This document shows, one piece after another, positions 50,490 through 59,485 of a DNA stretch of 64,000 nt (the first letter of the stretch is position 1; every line of letters begins with the position of its first letter). The DNA comes from Parvularcula sp039818345 (GTDB lineage: Bacteria; Pseudomonadota; Alphaproteobacteria; Caulobacterales; Parvularculaceae). Where the stretch lies: positions 62,001 through 126,000 of the forward strand of contig JBCBUC010000006.1 in NCBI GenBank assembly GCA_039818345.1, written 5' to 3'. Position numbers and translations under genes: made by a program. The notes below the pieces were generated by a model. It saw only the letters and a list, made by a program, of their open reading frames with translations. It was not told the DNA's origin and did not search any database.

Positions 50490-51859
50490 CCAGCGTTTGG
50501 CCTTCGATCAGGGAGCTTGCTCGCCGCGTCCGCGGCGGGGAATGCTCAGCTATCGATACCGTCTCTCAATCTCTCCAGCGCATTCAGCAGTATAATGACG
50601 AAATCGGCGCTTTTACCCGCGTCTTAAACGACCGAGCGTTGCGCCAAGCACGCGCCATTGATGGTTTGATTGCTGAGGGCAAAGATCCCGGAACGCTCGC
50701 AGGCGTTCCTTTTGCGGTCAAAGATCTCATCGATGTCGAAGGGCTGACCACAACAGCTGGAGCAAAGCAGCGCATCGGCCTACCACCAGCGAAGAATGAT
50801 GCTGGCTTGATCGAACGTCTCACGGACGCTGGTGCGATCTTGGTCGGCACCCTGAATATGGACGAGTTTGCTTACGGTTTCAGCACCGTGAACACCCATT
50901 TTGGGACGACCAAGAACCCCCATGACCTCGAAAGGTTGGCGGGCGGATCATCAGGGGGATCGGCGGCCGCCGTCGCAGCTGAGATGGTTCCTTTCGCTCT
51001 TGGTTCAGATACCAACGGATCCGTCCGTGTACCAGCGTCGCTTTGCGGGGTCCTGGGCGTCAGGCCGACCCATGGGGCGCTGCCCATGGACGGCATTTTC
51101 CCCTTTATCGATGAACTCGATACCGTGGGTGGCTTTGCGCGAAGCGCTGATGATGCACGGTTGGTGCATGAGGTGATGCAGGGCGATCGCTTCGACGCCC
51201 CTGATGGGCAAAACCTGAATGTTGGTGTGCTAGGCGGCTTTTTCCGGCAAGGGATTGACCCGGCCGTTCTCGAGGCAGTCGATCGAGTTGCTGAGGAATT
51301 GGACGCGCGCCCGGTTGAACTCTCCCTTGCTACGCAAGCCCGCTCAGCGGCGTTTCTTCTGACCTCGGCGCAAGGCGGACGACGCCATCTTGATGCCCTG
51401 CGGGGGGATCCATCTTCTTTTGACGATGGAACCCGCGACCGACTGCTTGCCGGCGCTGTTTTGCCAGAGGGCACAGAGACTGCGGCGATGGCAGCGGCTC
51501 AACCCTTTGCTGATCAGCTGGCGGCCCTTTTTGACGAGGTGGATGTCGTTCTGACACCAGCAACGCCAGTGCGCGCGCCTAAGATTAGTGAGCAGACGAT
51601 TATGATCGATGGAGAGGCGGTGAATGCGCGGGCGCATTTGGGGATGATGACCCAACCTTTTGGCCTGAGCGGTGTCCCAGCGTTATCGGTGCCGGTCGCC
51701 CAACCAGATGGAGCCCTTCCAATCAGTGTGCAGATCGTTGCGCCCAAAGGGCAAGAGGGGGCGCTGTTTGCTGTGGCTGAGCGCCTTGAACAAGCAGGGG
51801 TGGTGATCGCGCCTCCCGCCAGGGGGTTGGTTCCTCATGAGATGAGGGAGTCCGCCTGA
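50486..51859 (+). CDS. hpxY: AtzE/HpxY-type amidase
   Basis: A 457-residue amidase-signature hydrolase. The Ser-cisSer-Lys triad is K79 (FAVKDLID), S155 (GGSSGGSA) and S179 (DTNGSVRVP). HpxY is thought to act on oxalurate or a related carbamoyl compound in purine breakdown; exact chemistry is not settled to my knowledge. Stop and start codons overlap those of hpxX and hpxW, consistent with an obligate set. Confidence 0.88.
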   Translation: MTSVWPSIRELARRVRGGECSAIDTVSQSLQRIQQYNDEIGAFTRVLNDRALRQARAIDGLIAEGKDPGTLAGVPFAVKDLIDVEGLTTTAGAKQRIGLPPAKNDAGLIERLTDAGAILVGTLNMDEFAYGFSTVNTHFGTTKNPHDLERLAGGSSGGSAAAVAAEMVPFALGSDTNGSVRVPASLCGVLGVRPTHGALPMDGIFPFIDELDTVGGFARSADDARLVHEVMQGDRFDAPDGQNLNVGVLGGFFRQGIDPAVLEAVDRVAEELDARPVELSLATQARSAAFLLTSAQGGRRHLDALRGDPSSFDDGTRDRLLAGAVLPEGTETAAMAAAQPFADQLAALFDEVDVVLTPATPVRAPKISEQTIMIDGEAVNARAHLGMMTQPFGLSGVPALSVPVAQPDGALPISVQIVAPKGQEGALFAVAERLEQAGVVIAPPARGLVPHEMRESA

Positions 51860-53442
51860 TGCTAGAAACCACGACCGGTTTGAGGGGTATGGTGACGAGC
51901 CCGCACCATCTGGCCAGTGCAGCAGGGCTCAATGTGTTGCGCGACGGGGGCAACGCTATCGAGGCGGCGATTGCCACAGCCGCGAGCCTCGCGGTTGTTT
52001 ATCCGCATATGAATGGTATCGGCGGCGATAGCTTTTGGTTGGTGGTGGAGCCTGACCGCTCAGCGCGCGTCGTGCAGGGATGCGGCGCTGCTGCTGCGCT
52101 CGCCGAACCGTCGCTTTATTTGGATCAAGATTTATCGGCGATCCCCCACCGAGGGCCGTTGGCGGCGCTGACGGTGGCGGGCACGTTGTCGGCCTGGGAG
52201 GAGCTCTTGGCCTCTGGCTGCACCCTGCCGCTAGAGCGCATCCTCGAGGAGGCGATCGATTACGCAGACAAGGGGTCCGTTGCGCCGACAAGTCTCTCCG
52301 ATCTTCTGACAGCGAAGCAAACGGAGCTCTCAGGAAACAGTTACCTTACAGATCTTTTCTATCCTGATGGTCGGCCGCTCAAGACCGGGACGGTGTTTAA
52401 ACAGCCCGCGCTGGCTGAAACCTTCAAAACCCTAGCGCGTGACGGATTGAGGAGTGCCTATGAGGGGCGCATCGCTCAGGCGTGGGCGCACGACCTCGAA
52501 GCAGTGGGTGCGCCGTTGCGGCTTGATGATCTCAAAGCCCATCGGGCGCGGGCAGAACGGCCGCTCGTCTCCCAGACAAGCCTCGCCACTCTCTATAATA
52601 TGCCGCCGCCAACCCAGGGACTGATTTCTCTTTTGATCCTCTCTGCGTTCGATCGGCTCGACGCGGATGAAGCTGACGGCTTTGCCCATATCCATGGTCT
52701 TGTTGAGGCCACGAAATGGGCCATGCGCCGCTCCCGCCAGGCTGGGATCGGGGATCCCGATTGGATGAGTGAGCCGGCGCAGTCGGTCCTTGATAAGACA
52801 TCAGATATCGCCGCCGCGGCGGCCTCGATTGATGCAAACCAGGCTATGCCTTGGAATGGGCCGTCAGCGGATGGTGATACTGTTTGGTTTGGCGCTGTTG
52901 ACAATGAAGGTCGCATGGTCAGCGCTATTCAGTCTGTGTACCATGAATTTGGTTCGGGGGTCATGCTGCCTGAGACAGGCGTCATTTGGCAAAACCGCGG
53001 CGCCAGTTTTTCGCTCGTCGATGGCGCCTGGAATGCGCTTGCGCCGGGCCGGTTGCCGTTCCATACGTTGAACCCTGCCGCCGCCCTGTTCCCCGACGGA
53101 CGATCAATGGTCTACGGTACCATGGGCGGCGAGGGACAGCCGCAAAGCCAAGCTGCCATCTTTACCCGTTACGCCCGGTTCGGGGTTCCACTGCAGGCGG
53201 CGGTCACGGCGCCGCGCTGGCTCTTAGGTCGGACCTGGGGCGATGAAAGCACCAACCTCAAAATCGAAAGCCGGATTGATCCAACTGTGGTCAGCCAGCT
53301 GATCGATGCGGGGCATGATGTTCAAGTGGTCGAGCCTTTCACCAGCACGATGGGCCATGCGGGGGCCCTTGTCCGCCGCTCTGACGGCGTCATCGAAGGC
53401 GCCACCGACCCCCGCAGTGATGGCGGAGTTGCGGCATGGTAG
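51859..53442 (+). CDS. hpxW: Gamma-glutamyltransferase-like oxamate amidohydrolase
   Basis: A 527-residue protein of the gamma-glutamyltransferase N-terminal-nucleophile family. The self-cleaving Thr is probably T341 (DGDTVWFGAVDNEG). The downstream GSGVMLPETGVIWQNRGASFS and PFHTLNPAAALF match HpxW, which hydrolyses oxamate to oxalate and ammonia (established for Klebsiella). It has no signal peptide, unlike periplasmic GGT. Start overlaps hpxY (TGATG), end overlaps the next gene. Confidence 0.9.
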   Translation: MLETTTGLRGMVTSPHHLASAAGLNVLRDGGNAIEAAIATAASLAVVYPHMNGIGGDSFWLVVEPDRSARVVQGCGAAAALAEPSLYLDQDLSAIPHRGPLAALTVAGTLSAWEELLASGCTLPLERILEEAIDYADKGSVAPTSLSDLLTAKQTELSGNSYLTDLFYPDGRPLKTGTVFKQPALAETFKTLARDGLRSAYEGRIAQAWAHDLEAVGAPLRLDDLKAHRARAERPLVSQTSLATLYNMPPPTQGLISLLILSAFDRLDADEADGFAHIHGLVEATKWAMRRSRQAGIGDPDWMSEPAQSVLDKTSDIAAAAASIDANQAMPWNGPSADGDTVWFGAVDNEGRMVSAIQSVYHEFGSGVMLPETGVIWQNRGASFSLVDGAWNALAPGRLPFHTLNPAAALFPDGRSMVYGTMGGEGQPQSQAAIFTRYARFGVPLQAAVTAPRWLLGRTWGDESTNLKIESRIDPTVVSQLIDAGHDVQVVEPFTSTMGHAGALVRRSDGVIEGATDPRSDGGVAAW

Positions 53443-54758
53443 GTGCACTGAGCCAACCCTTAGCGAAGGAACAGGCGTCCGGCGCGCGCGCGTATCATCG
53501 CTGCAAGCAACTCGGTGTTGCGCCGTTTAGTTCGAGCACCGAGGGTCTTGACCGGCGCTACCTGACTGCCGCCCACGCAGCGACAGTGGGTAAGATTTCG
53601 ACCTGGATGGTCGCCGCGGGAATGACCACGCGCCTTGATTCCATGGCGACACTGATCGGGAGATACGAAGGCACAGACCCTGACGCCCCGGCCTTGATGA
53701 TCGGTTCCCATATCGACAGCGTACCGAATGGCGGCGTTTTCGACGGGCCATTGGGGGTGATGCTTGGGATTGAGCTCGTCGCTCGGCTTTACGAAGAGGG
53801 CACCCGCTTCGAGTTTCCGGTTGAGGTGGCTGCCTTTGGCGACGAGGAAGGCTCTCGTTTTCATGCCTCGATGATGAGCAGCCGTGCGATGGCGGGTGCG
53901 CCGATCGATAGTGATCTTCAGCAGACTGACGCAGCGGACATTGATGTGCCTGCTGCACTGTCTGCATTTGATGCGCTGCTGGTTCAGCACACCGATCTGG
54001 TACGAGGCGGCAATAGTGCTGCTGCTGCTCAGCGCAGCAATCAAGAGGTCGCAGCCTTCATTGAAACCCATATCGAGCAGGGGCCTGTTCTAGAGGCTGA
54101 GGGGTTAGCGCTCGGTGTCGTGACCTCGATTGCCGGCCAGTTACGCTACAGTGTCGAGGTGCGCGGCGCCGCGGCTCACGCCGGGACCACCACGATGGAC
54201 CTGCGATCCGATGCCTTGACGGCCGCGGCCGAGATGACTTTGGCCGCTGAAACCATTGCGCGGTCTCAATCGGCCAAGGGTGTTGTGGCCACCGTCGGGC
54301 AGCTCGATGTGTTCCCAGGCGGCAGCAATGTTGTCCCTGGCCGGGTCTTTTTCAGCCTCGATGTCCGTGCACCAAGCAATGCCTACCGCGATGCCGCAGC
54401 GGCCTCGATCGAAGAGCGCTTTCATGCCATCGCTGAGGCGCGTGGTGTTCAGCTTAGTCTTGGTCGCCAGCAGGATTTGGCCGCGACGCCGTGTGATCCT
54501 GAACTCACCGACCTCCTTCGCCGCGCGGTTTCGTCGATCGACGGCCGCGCGTTTGAGCTTTTTAGCGGCGCTGGACACGATACCATGAGCGTCGCTGGCT
54601 TATGCCCTGTCACTATGCTGTTCGTCCGCTGTGATCGCGGTATTAGTCACCATCCCGATGAAAATATTCTACCCGGGGACGCGGAACAAGCATTAGACGC
54701 ACTGTTTGCGTTCACGAAACTCTATGAAGGAACCCGCCATGTCGCACCGGTTCGGTGA
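53436..54758 (+). CDS. hpxK: M20-family amidohydrolase, probable allantoate amidohydrolase
   Basis: A 440-residue zinc-dependent hydrolase of the allantoate amidohydrolase/N-carbamoyl-amino-acid hydrolase family. Metal ligands are H92 (GSHIDS), D103 (GVFDGPLG), E137-E138 (GDEEGSR), the His of ETHIEQGP (about 210) and the His of GAGHDT (about 380). In this operon the expected substrate is allantoate, giving ureidoglycine, CO2 and ammonia. A ureidoglycolate or carbamoyl-amino-acid specificity cannot be excluded from sequence alone. Confidence 0.85.
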   Translation: MVGALSQPLAKEQASGARAYHRCKQLGVAPFSSSTEGLDRRYLTAAHAATVGKISTWMVAAGMTTRLDSMATLIGRYEGTDPDAPALMIGSHIDSVPNGGVFDGPLGVMLGIELVARLYEEGTRFEFPVEVAAFGDEEGSRFHASMMSSRAMAGAPIDSDLQQTDAADIDVPAALSAFDALLVQHTDLVRGGNSAAAAQRSNQEVAAFIETHIEQGPVLEAEGLALGVVTSIAGQLRYSVEVRGAAAHAGTTTMDLRSDALTAAAEMTLAAETIARSQSAKGVVATVGQLDVFPGGSNVVPGRVFFSLDVRAPSNAYRDAAAASIEERFHAIAEARGVQLSLGRQQDLAATPCDPELTDLLRRAVSSIDGRAFELFSGAGHDTMSVAGLCPVTMLFVRCDRGISHHPDENILPGDAEQALDALFAFTKLYEGTRHVAPVR

Positions 54759-55971
54759 TATCGATCCCCCGCAACGCCTGCTGATGGGTCCGGGCCCAGT
54801 GAACGCGCACCCGCGTGTCCTGCGTGCGATGTCTGCTGATCTTTTGGGACAGTTCGATCCAGAATTCACAGCCTATATGAACGAGGTCATGGCGCTTTAC
54901 AGGCCCGTTTTCTGTACCGAGAACGAATGGACTTTCCTTATTAACGGAACGGCTCGCGCGGGCATTGAGGCGGCGCTCATTTCACTGACGACGCCGGGCG
55001 ACCGTGTCCTTGTGATCAATTATGGCCGGTTTGGTCTGTTGCTGCGGGAAATTTTGGGCCGTCTTGGCGCCGATGTTGTGTCGATCGATGCTCCTTGGGG
55101 TGAGGTTGTTCCGCTTGATGCTATTGCTCACGCGATCGAGGAACATGAGCCCAAAGTCGTGGCCACCGTGTTTGGCGATACATCGACCACCATGGCGCAA
55201 CCGGTGAAGGGCATTGGTGAGCTCTGCCGACAAGCGGGCGCCTATTTTTATATCGACGCGACCGCGACATTGAGCGGTATGCCGTTTTATACGGATGAAT
55301 GGCAGGTCGATGTCGTCACCTGCGGACTACAAAAGTGCTTGGGTGGCCCGGCGGGCTGCGCGCCGATCACAGTGTCGGATCGCGCCGCCGACTATATCTT
55401 TGATCGTCGCCATACCGAGGAAGGTATTCGTAATGCAGACCTTCCGCAAGGAGAGGGCCCGCGGATCGCATCAAACTATTTCGATCTGGCGATGGTGATG
55501 GATTACTGGTCGGAGAAACGCCTCAATCACCACACCGAAGCGACGAGCATGCTCTATTGCGCGCGGGAATGTGCCCGGGTGGCAATGGAAGAGGGTTTAC
55601 CGGCCCGCTGGAAACGCCATCAACTCGCGGGTCGGGCGATGGTTGCGGGTGTGCGGGCGATGGGACTTGAGGTTTATGGCGACGATGATCATCGCATGAG
55701 CAACGTCACCGGAATTTGGATTCCCGATACCGTCGATGGTGAACGCGTGCGAGACCGTATGCGGACGGCGTTCGAAATTGAAATCGGTACGGCCTTTGGT
55801 CCGCTCAAAGGAAAAATCTGGCGGATCGGTGCGATGGGCTTCAACGCCGCGCAGCACAAAGTGTTGATCACGTTAGGGGCGTTGGAGGCAGTTTTGCGGG
55901 CGGAGGGAATGAAAGTTCCCGCCGGCGAGGCGGTCGATGCGGCGTGGGGGGTCTATGCCGACGCCACGTGA
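54739..55971 (+). CDS. pucG: (S)-Ureidoglycine-glyoxylate aminotransferase
   Basis: A 410-residue PLP enzyme of the class V aminotransferases. The PLP lysine is K199 (CGLQKCLGGP). Residues Q38 (LLGQFDPEF) and N263 (RLNHHTEATS) match the positions I recall as specific for PucG/HpxJ rather than plain alanine-glyoxylate aminotransferase. It would transfer the amino group of ureidoglycine to glyoxylate, giving oxalurate and glycine. The ATG at 54739 has GAAGGA and overlaps the end of hpxK. Confidence 0.9.
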   Translation: MSHRFGDIDPPQRLLMGPGPVNAHPRVLRAMSADLLGQFDPEFTAYMNEVMALYRPVFCTENEWTFLINGTARAGIEAALISLTTPGDRVLVINYGRFGLLLREILGRLGADVVSIDAPWGEVVPLDAIAHAIEEHEPKVVATVFGDTSTTMAQPVKGIGELCRQAGAYFYIDATATLSGMPFYTDEWQVDVVTCGLQKCLGGPAGCAPITVSDRAADYIFDRRHTEEGIRNADLPQGEGPRIASNYFDLAMVMDYWSEKRLNHHTEATSMLYCARECARVAMEEGLPARWKRHQLAGRAMVAGVRAMGLEVYGDDDHRMSNVTGIWIPDTVDGERVRDRMRTAFEIEIGTAFGPLKGKIWRIGAMGFNAAQHKVLITLGALEAVLRAEGMKVPAGEAVDAAWGVYADAT

Positions 55972-56851
55972 CCTCATCGGTTATGGTGCGACACCGCCTG
56001 ACGCCAACTGGCCGGGCGGCGCGCGCATTGCCGTTCAGGTCGTTGTCAACGTCGAAGAAGGTGCTGAGCGTTCCATTTTAATGGGAGATGGAGAGTCAGA
56101 AGCTTTCCTCTCTGAAATGGTGGGCGCGGTTAGCCACCATGGCGCGCGCGCCATGGCGATGGAAAGTCTTTATGAGTACGGTAGTCGTGCAGGATTTTGG
56201 CGGCTCTTCCGTCTTCTGACCGAACGAAATATTCCTGTTACCGCCTTTGCTGTGGCTGAGGCGCTGCGTCTCACACCGCCGATCACCGAGGCTATGGTTG
56301 AAGCGGACTGGGAAATAGCCAGCCATGGCCTGCGGTGGATTGATTACCAAAATATCTCCGTCGAGATTGAGCGCGAGCATCGAGATAAGGCGATAGATCT
56401 TCACACAGAGCTTACTGGCGAAAGGCCACTTGGCTGGTACACAGGCCGCACCAGCCCGCGCACCACGGAACTGATCGCCGAGGATGGTGGGTTTGTCTAT
56501 CACGCCGATAGCTACGCCGATGATTTGCCCTATTACGAAGTGCATAACGATAAGCCCCAACTTGTGGTGCCTTATAGTCTTGATGCGAATGATATGAAGT
56601 TCGTCGCCTATCAGGGTTTTGCCGAGGGGGAGCAGTTTTATCGCTATCTGCGTGATACCTTCGACATGCTTTACAGTGAAGGCGGGCGGATGATGTCGAT
56701 TGGTCTTCATGGCCGTGTCGCCGGGCGGCCGGCGCGCGCCCTTGCCCTCGCTAAGTTTCTTGATCACGTGATTGACCACGATCAGGTGTGGTTCGTTCGC
56801 CGCATTGATATCGCCAACCATTGGTTGAAGGAGCATCCTTATGCAGATTGA
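55955..56851 (+). CDS. puuE: Allantoinase PuuE (polysaccharide-deacetylase type)
   Basis: A 298-residue metal-independent allantoinase of the NodB-like fold. The N terminus DLIGYGATPPDANWPGGARIAVQVVVNVEEGAE and the internal TGRTSPRTTELIAEDGGFVYHADSYADDLPY are typical of PuuE rather than of true polysaccharide deacetylases. It hydrolyses allantoin to allantoate. The ATG at 55955 follows GGGGGG and overlaps the aminotransferase end. Confidence 0.92.
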   Translation: MPTPRDLIGYGATPPDANWPGGARIAVQVVVNVEEGAERSILMGDGESEAFLSEMVGAVSHHGARAMAMESLYEYGSRAGFWRLFRLLTERNIPVTAFAVAEALRLTPPITEAMVEADWEIASHGLRWIDYQNISVEIEREHRDKAIDLHTELTGERPLGWYTGRTSPRTTELIAEDGGFVYHADSYADDLPYYEVHNDKPQLVVPYSLDANDMKFVAYQGFAEGEQFYRYLRDTFDMLYSEGGRMMSIGLHGRVAGRPARALALAKFLDHVIDHDQVWFVRRIDIANHWLKEHPYAD

Positions 56852-57221
56852 TGATCCCCAGGTGATTGCTGAGGTGGCCTCTGCGTTTGACCGCTACGAA
56901 GCCGCGCTCATGGCCGATGATATCGAGGTGATGGATGAGCTCTTCCATCAGGCACCGAGCACAGTACGGTATGGCGTGGGCGAAGTGCTTTACGGATATG
57001 ATGAGATTGCGGACTTTCGCCGGTCCCGTGGCGGTTCTCCTCAACGGCGCCTTGGCAAGGTCGCGATCCACAGCTTTGGTGAGTGTTTCGCCACAATCCA
57101 TGCAGAGTTTTTCCGGGAGGGTAGCGACCGGCGGGGCCGTCAAACCCAATCATGGGTGAAAATCGACAGCGTTTGGAAAGTTGTCTCAGCCCATGTCTCT
57201 ATCGAGGGGCAAGGCTCATGA
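56841..57221 (+). CDS. hpxZ: HpxZ-like (DUF3225) protein
   Basis: A 126-residue SnoaL/NTF2-like protein of the DUF3225/HpxZ family, always found with the HpxWXY amidases. Visible signature: PQVIAEVASAFDRYEAALMADDIEVMDELFHQAPSTVRYGVGE. Its role is unclear; it may be a small catalytic or regulatory partner in oxalurate breakdown. AAGGAG precedes the ATG, and the stop overlaps uraD (ATGA). Confidence 0.88.
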   Translation: MQIDDPQVIAEVASAFDRYEAALMADDIEVMDELFHQAPSTVRYGVGEVLYGYDEIADFRRSRGGSPQRRLGKVAIHSFGECFATIHAEFFREGSDRRGRQTQSWVKIDSVWKVVSAHVSIEGQGS

Positions 57222-57733
57222 AGATCGAAACGCTCAACAAGGCGACCACCGATGGTTTTGTTCAAAGCCTCGACTTTCTTTATGAACACAGCCCGTGGGT
57301 TGTTCAGTCGGCGGCGAAATACCGTCCGTTTGCCGATGGCGACGCGCTTCTCTCCGGTCTTCAGCAGGCTGTGGCGGATGCCGGCGAGAGCCAACAACGT
57401 GATCTCTTAAACGCCCACCCCGATCTTGCCGGAAAAGCGGCCATTCGCGGGGAATTGACGGATTGTTCGACGCGCGAGCAAGCGTCAGCTGGCCTTGATC
57501 AACTTTCGCCGGAAGAACACACGCAATTCGTCCACTTTAACGAGGCGTACAGAGAGCAGTTTGGTTTTCCCTTCATTATATGTGTGCGGGAGCACGACAA
57601 GCACTCGATCTTATCCGAAATGGCCCGTAGGATGAAGAACACGAGCGCGGTCGAACTCGCAGCAGGGCTTGAAGAAGTTCGCAAAATTGTCCGTTACCGA
57701 TGGAAGGAGGTCGCTGATGACCAACCTGACTGA
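57218..57733 (+). CDS. uraD: 2-oxo-4-hydroxy-4-carboxy-5-ureidoimidazoline decarboxylase
   Basis: A 171-residue OHCU decarboxylase producing (S)-allantoin. Typical residues: the catalytic His and neighbours in AHPDLAGKAA (about residue 67), FNEAYREQFGFPFIICVREHDKHSIL (about 109-134) and a C-terminal EEVRKIVRYRW. The ATG at 57218 was chosen over a start 66 bases upstream because it overlaps hpxZ as ATGA. Confidence 0.92.
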   Translation: MKIETLNKATTDGFVQSLDFLYEHSPWVVQSAAKYRPFADGDALLSGLQQAVADAGESQQRDLLNAHPDLAGKAAIRGELTDCSTREQASAGLDQLSPEEHTQFVHFNEAYREQFGFPFIICVREHDKHSILSEMARRMKNTSAVELAAGLEEVRKIVRYRWKEVADDQPD

Positions 57734-59159
57734 TCACGAAACCCTTGTCCGGACTGATCTCGAAACACTGGGGGTCAGACCTTCGCGAAGTCTCGATGAC
57801 CGAGATGCGCCTTATGACGTGCTCGTCGTTGGAGGTGGCCAAAGCGGCATGGGGGCGGCATTCGGTCTTCTTCGCGAACGGGTCCAGAACCTGCTTGTTC
57901 TTGACGAGAACGAAGAGGGGTTTGAAGGGCCTTGGCTCACCTATGCGCGCATGTACACCCTACGGACACCGAAGGAATTGACATCGATTGACCTTGGCGT
58001 GCCATCGTTGACTTTCCGCGCCTATTGGTCGGCAAAGCACAGTCCTGAAGACTGGCAAGCGATCGGGAAAATTCCCCGTGAGGCGTGGGCGGAATACCTG
58101 ATTTGGTATCGAAAGGTCTTAGGCCTGCCCGTGCTCAACAGCCGCCGCGTGATTGGTTGTACCCGAACTGACAGCGGTCATTACCAAGTCACAGCGACAG
58201 GGCCGCAAGGCGATGAGGTCTTTTTTGCGCAAAAAGTGGTGTTTGCCACAGGGATTCAGGGCGGTGGAGAGTGGCACGTGCCGTCGATGATCGAAAATGC
58301 GCTGCCTCGCGTGCGTTATGCGCATACGTCCCATCCACTGGCCGACGATCAAGTGAAAGATAAGAGGATAGCTGTTCTCGGTGTCGGGGCATCTGGCTTT
58401 GACAATGCGCAGCACGCGCTGAAAGCTGGCGCTACCAGCGTCGATGTTTTTGCGCGTCGTCCTCAACTACCCGAAATCAATCCCATTCGTTTTATGGAGC
58501 GCACGGGACTTGTTCCCCGCTATGCGTCGCTATCGGACCATACCAAATATGAGGTCATGCGGATCTTCTTTGAGGCTGGCCAACCGCCGACCAATGATAC
58601 CTTCGACCGCGCCAGCGACTGGCCCAATTTCTCGCTTCATCTCGGCGAGCCGTGGAACAGCGTGCGCGAGGTCGACGAGGGTGTCGAGGTGATCACCCCT
58701 AAGGGTCGGTACATTTACGACTTTCTTATTCTGTCTACCGGGCTCGTCACCGATCTTGGGTTGCGGCCGGAGCTTGAGCAGATCGCGCCGAAGGTTGCGC
58801 GTTGGCAAGATCGTTATCAGCCCTCTGAGGAAAAGCGGAAGCCAGTTCTTGATGATCATCCCTATCTCGGCCCTCACTTTGAACTGTTGGCCAAGGACGA
58901 ACAGGATCGTAACCTGATGGATGGCTTGTATCTCTTTAATTACGGGGCGCTGGTCAGCCTTGGCTTGTCTGCCGCGGCAGTGACGGGTCTTGGTTATGCG
59001 ATCCCTCGCTTGGCGCGTGGCATCGCTGATCAGTTGTTCACTGATAATGAACAGACGTGGCTCGCCGATTATACAGCGTTTGATGAAAAAGAGTTTTTGG
59101 GCGGTGAGCGCGCGCAGCAATACGCCGCTGAACATGATCCCGACAGACAAGCATCATGA
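57717..59159 (+). CDS. hpyO: FAD-dependent urate hydroxylase of the HpyO type
   Basis: A 480-residue flavoprotein monooxygenase with two nucleotide-binding folds: GGGQSG at residues 39-44 (FAD) and GVGASG at 222-227 (NAD(P)H). It is not an HpxO (aromatic hydroxylase) homologue. Its place between uraD and uraH, and its class-B-like layout, match HpyO, the alternative urate hydroxylase described in Xanthomonas. It would oxidise urate to 5-hydroxyisourate. The ATG at 57717 has GGAAGGAGG and overlaps uraD; the stop overlaps uraH. Confidence 0.82.
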   Translation: MTNLTDHETLVRTDLETLGVRPSRSLDDRDAPYDVLVVGGGQSGMGAAFGLLRERVQNLLVLDENEEGFEGPWLTYARMYTLRTPKELTSIDLGVPSLTFRAYWSAKHSPEDWQAIGKIPREAWAEYLIWYRKVLGLPVLNSRRVIGCTRTDSGHYQVTATGPQGDEVFFAQKVVFATGIQGGGEWHVPSMIENALPRVRYAHTSHPLADDQVKDKRIAVLGVGASGFDNAQHALKAGATSVDVFARRPQLPEINPIRFMERTGLVPRYASLSDHTKYEVMRIFFEAGQPPTNDTFDRASDWPNFSLHLGEPWNSVREVDEGVEVITPKGRYIYDFLILSTGLVTDLGLRPELEQIAPKVARWQDRYQPSEEKRKPVLDDHPYLGPHFELLAKDEQDRNLMDGLYLFNYGALVSLGLSAAAVTGLGYAIPRLARGIADQLFTDNEQTWLADYTAFDEKEFLGGERAQQYAAEHDPDRQAS

Positions 59160-59485
59160 GCGCTCTTTCGACCCATGTTCTTGATCTGACCACGGGACGG
59201 CCGGCGGTTGGTGTGCGGATCATGCTTGAGATGCAAGGCTATCCAAAGATCGAAGGCATCACCGACAGTGACGGGCGGTGCAAAAATCTCCTAGGCGGTG
59301 AACCGCTCAAGGCAGGTCGGCATACGATCAAATTCGATATTGGCTCATATTTTTCTGCCAGTGGTTATGATCAGGTGTTTCTTCACATAGTAACCCTCGA
59401 GTTTGAGGTGACAAACCCTGAGGAACATCATCACGTGCCGTTACTCGCAACGCCATTTGCCGCCTCGACCTATCGCGGAAGTTGA
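59156..59485 (+). CDS. uraH: 5-Hydroxyisourate hydrolase (transthyretin-like)
   Basis: A 109-residue transthyretin-related protein that opens 5-hydroxyisourate to OHCU. The family marks are LSTHVLDLTTGRPA with H7, DGRCKN with R41, HHHVPLLATPF, and the C-terminal tetrapeptide YRGS. It is the last gene of the purine operon, and its stop abuts the stop of a convergent lipoprotein gene. Confidence 0.96.
   Translation: MSALSTHVLDLTTGRPAVGVRIMLEMQGYPKIEGITDSDGRCKNLLGGEPLKAGRHTIKFDIGSYFSASGYDQVFLHIVTLEFEVTNPEEHHHVPLLATPFAASTYRGS

Noticed and set aside
56096..56836. A 246-codon minus-strand frame
   Set aside because: Antisense to puuE, whose identity is clear.
57717..59159. Assignment as siderophore-type lysine/ornithine monooxygenase
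   Set aside because: The two-fold layout could suggest it, but the position between uraD and uraH and the absence of siderophore genes favour a urate hydroxylase.
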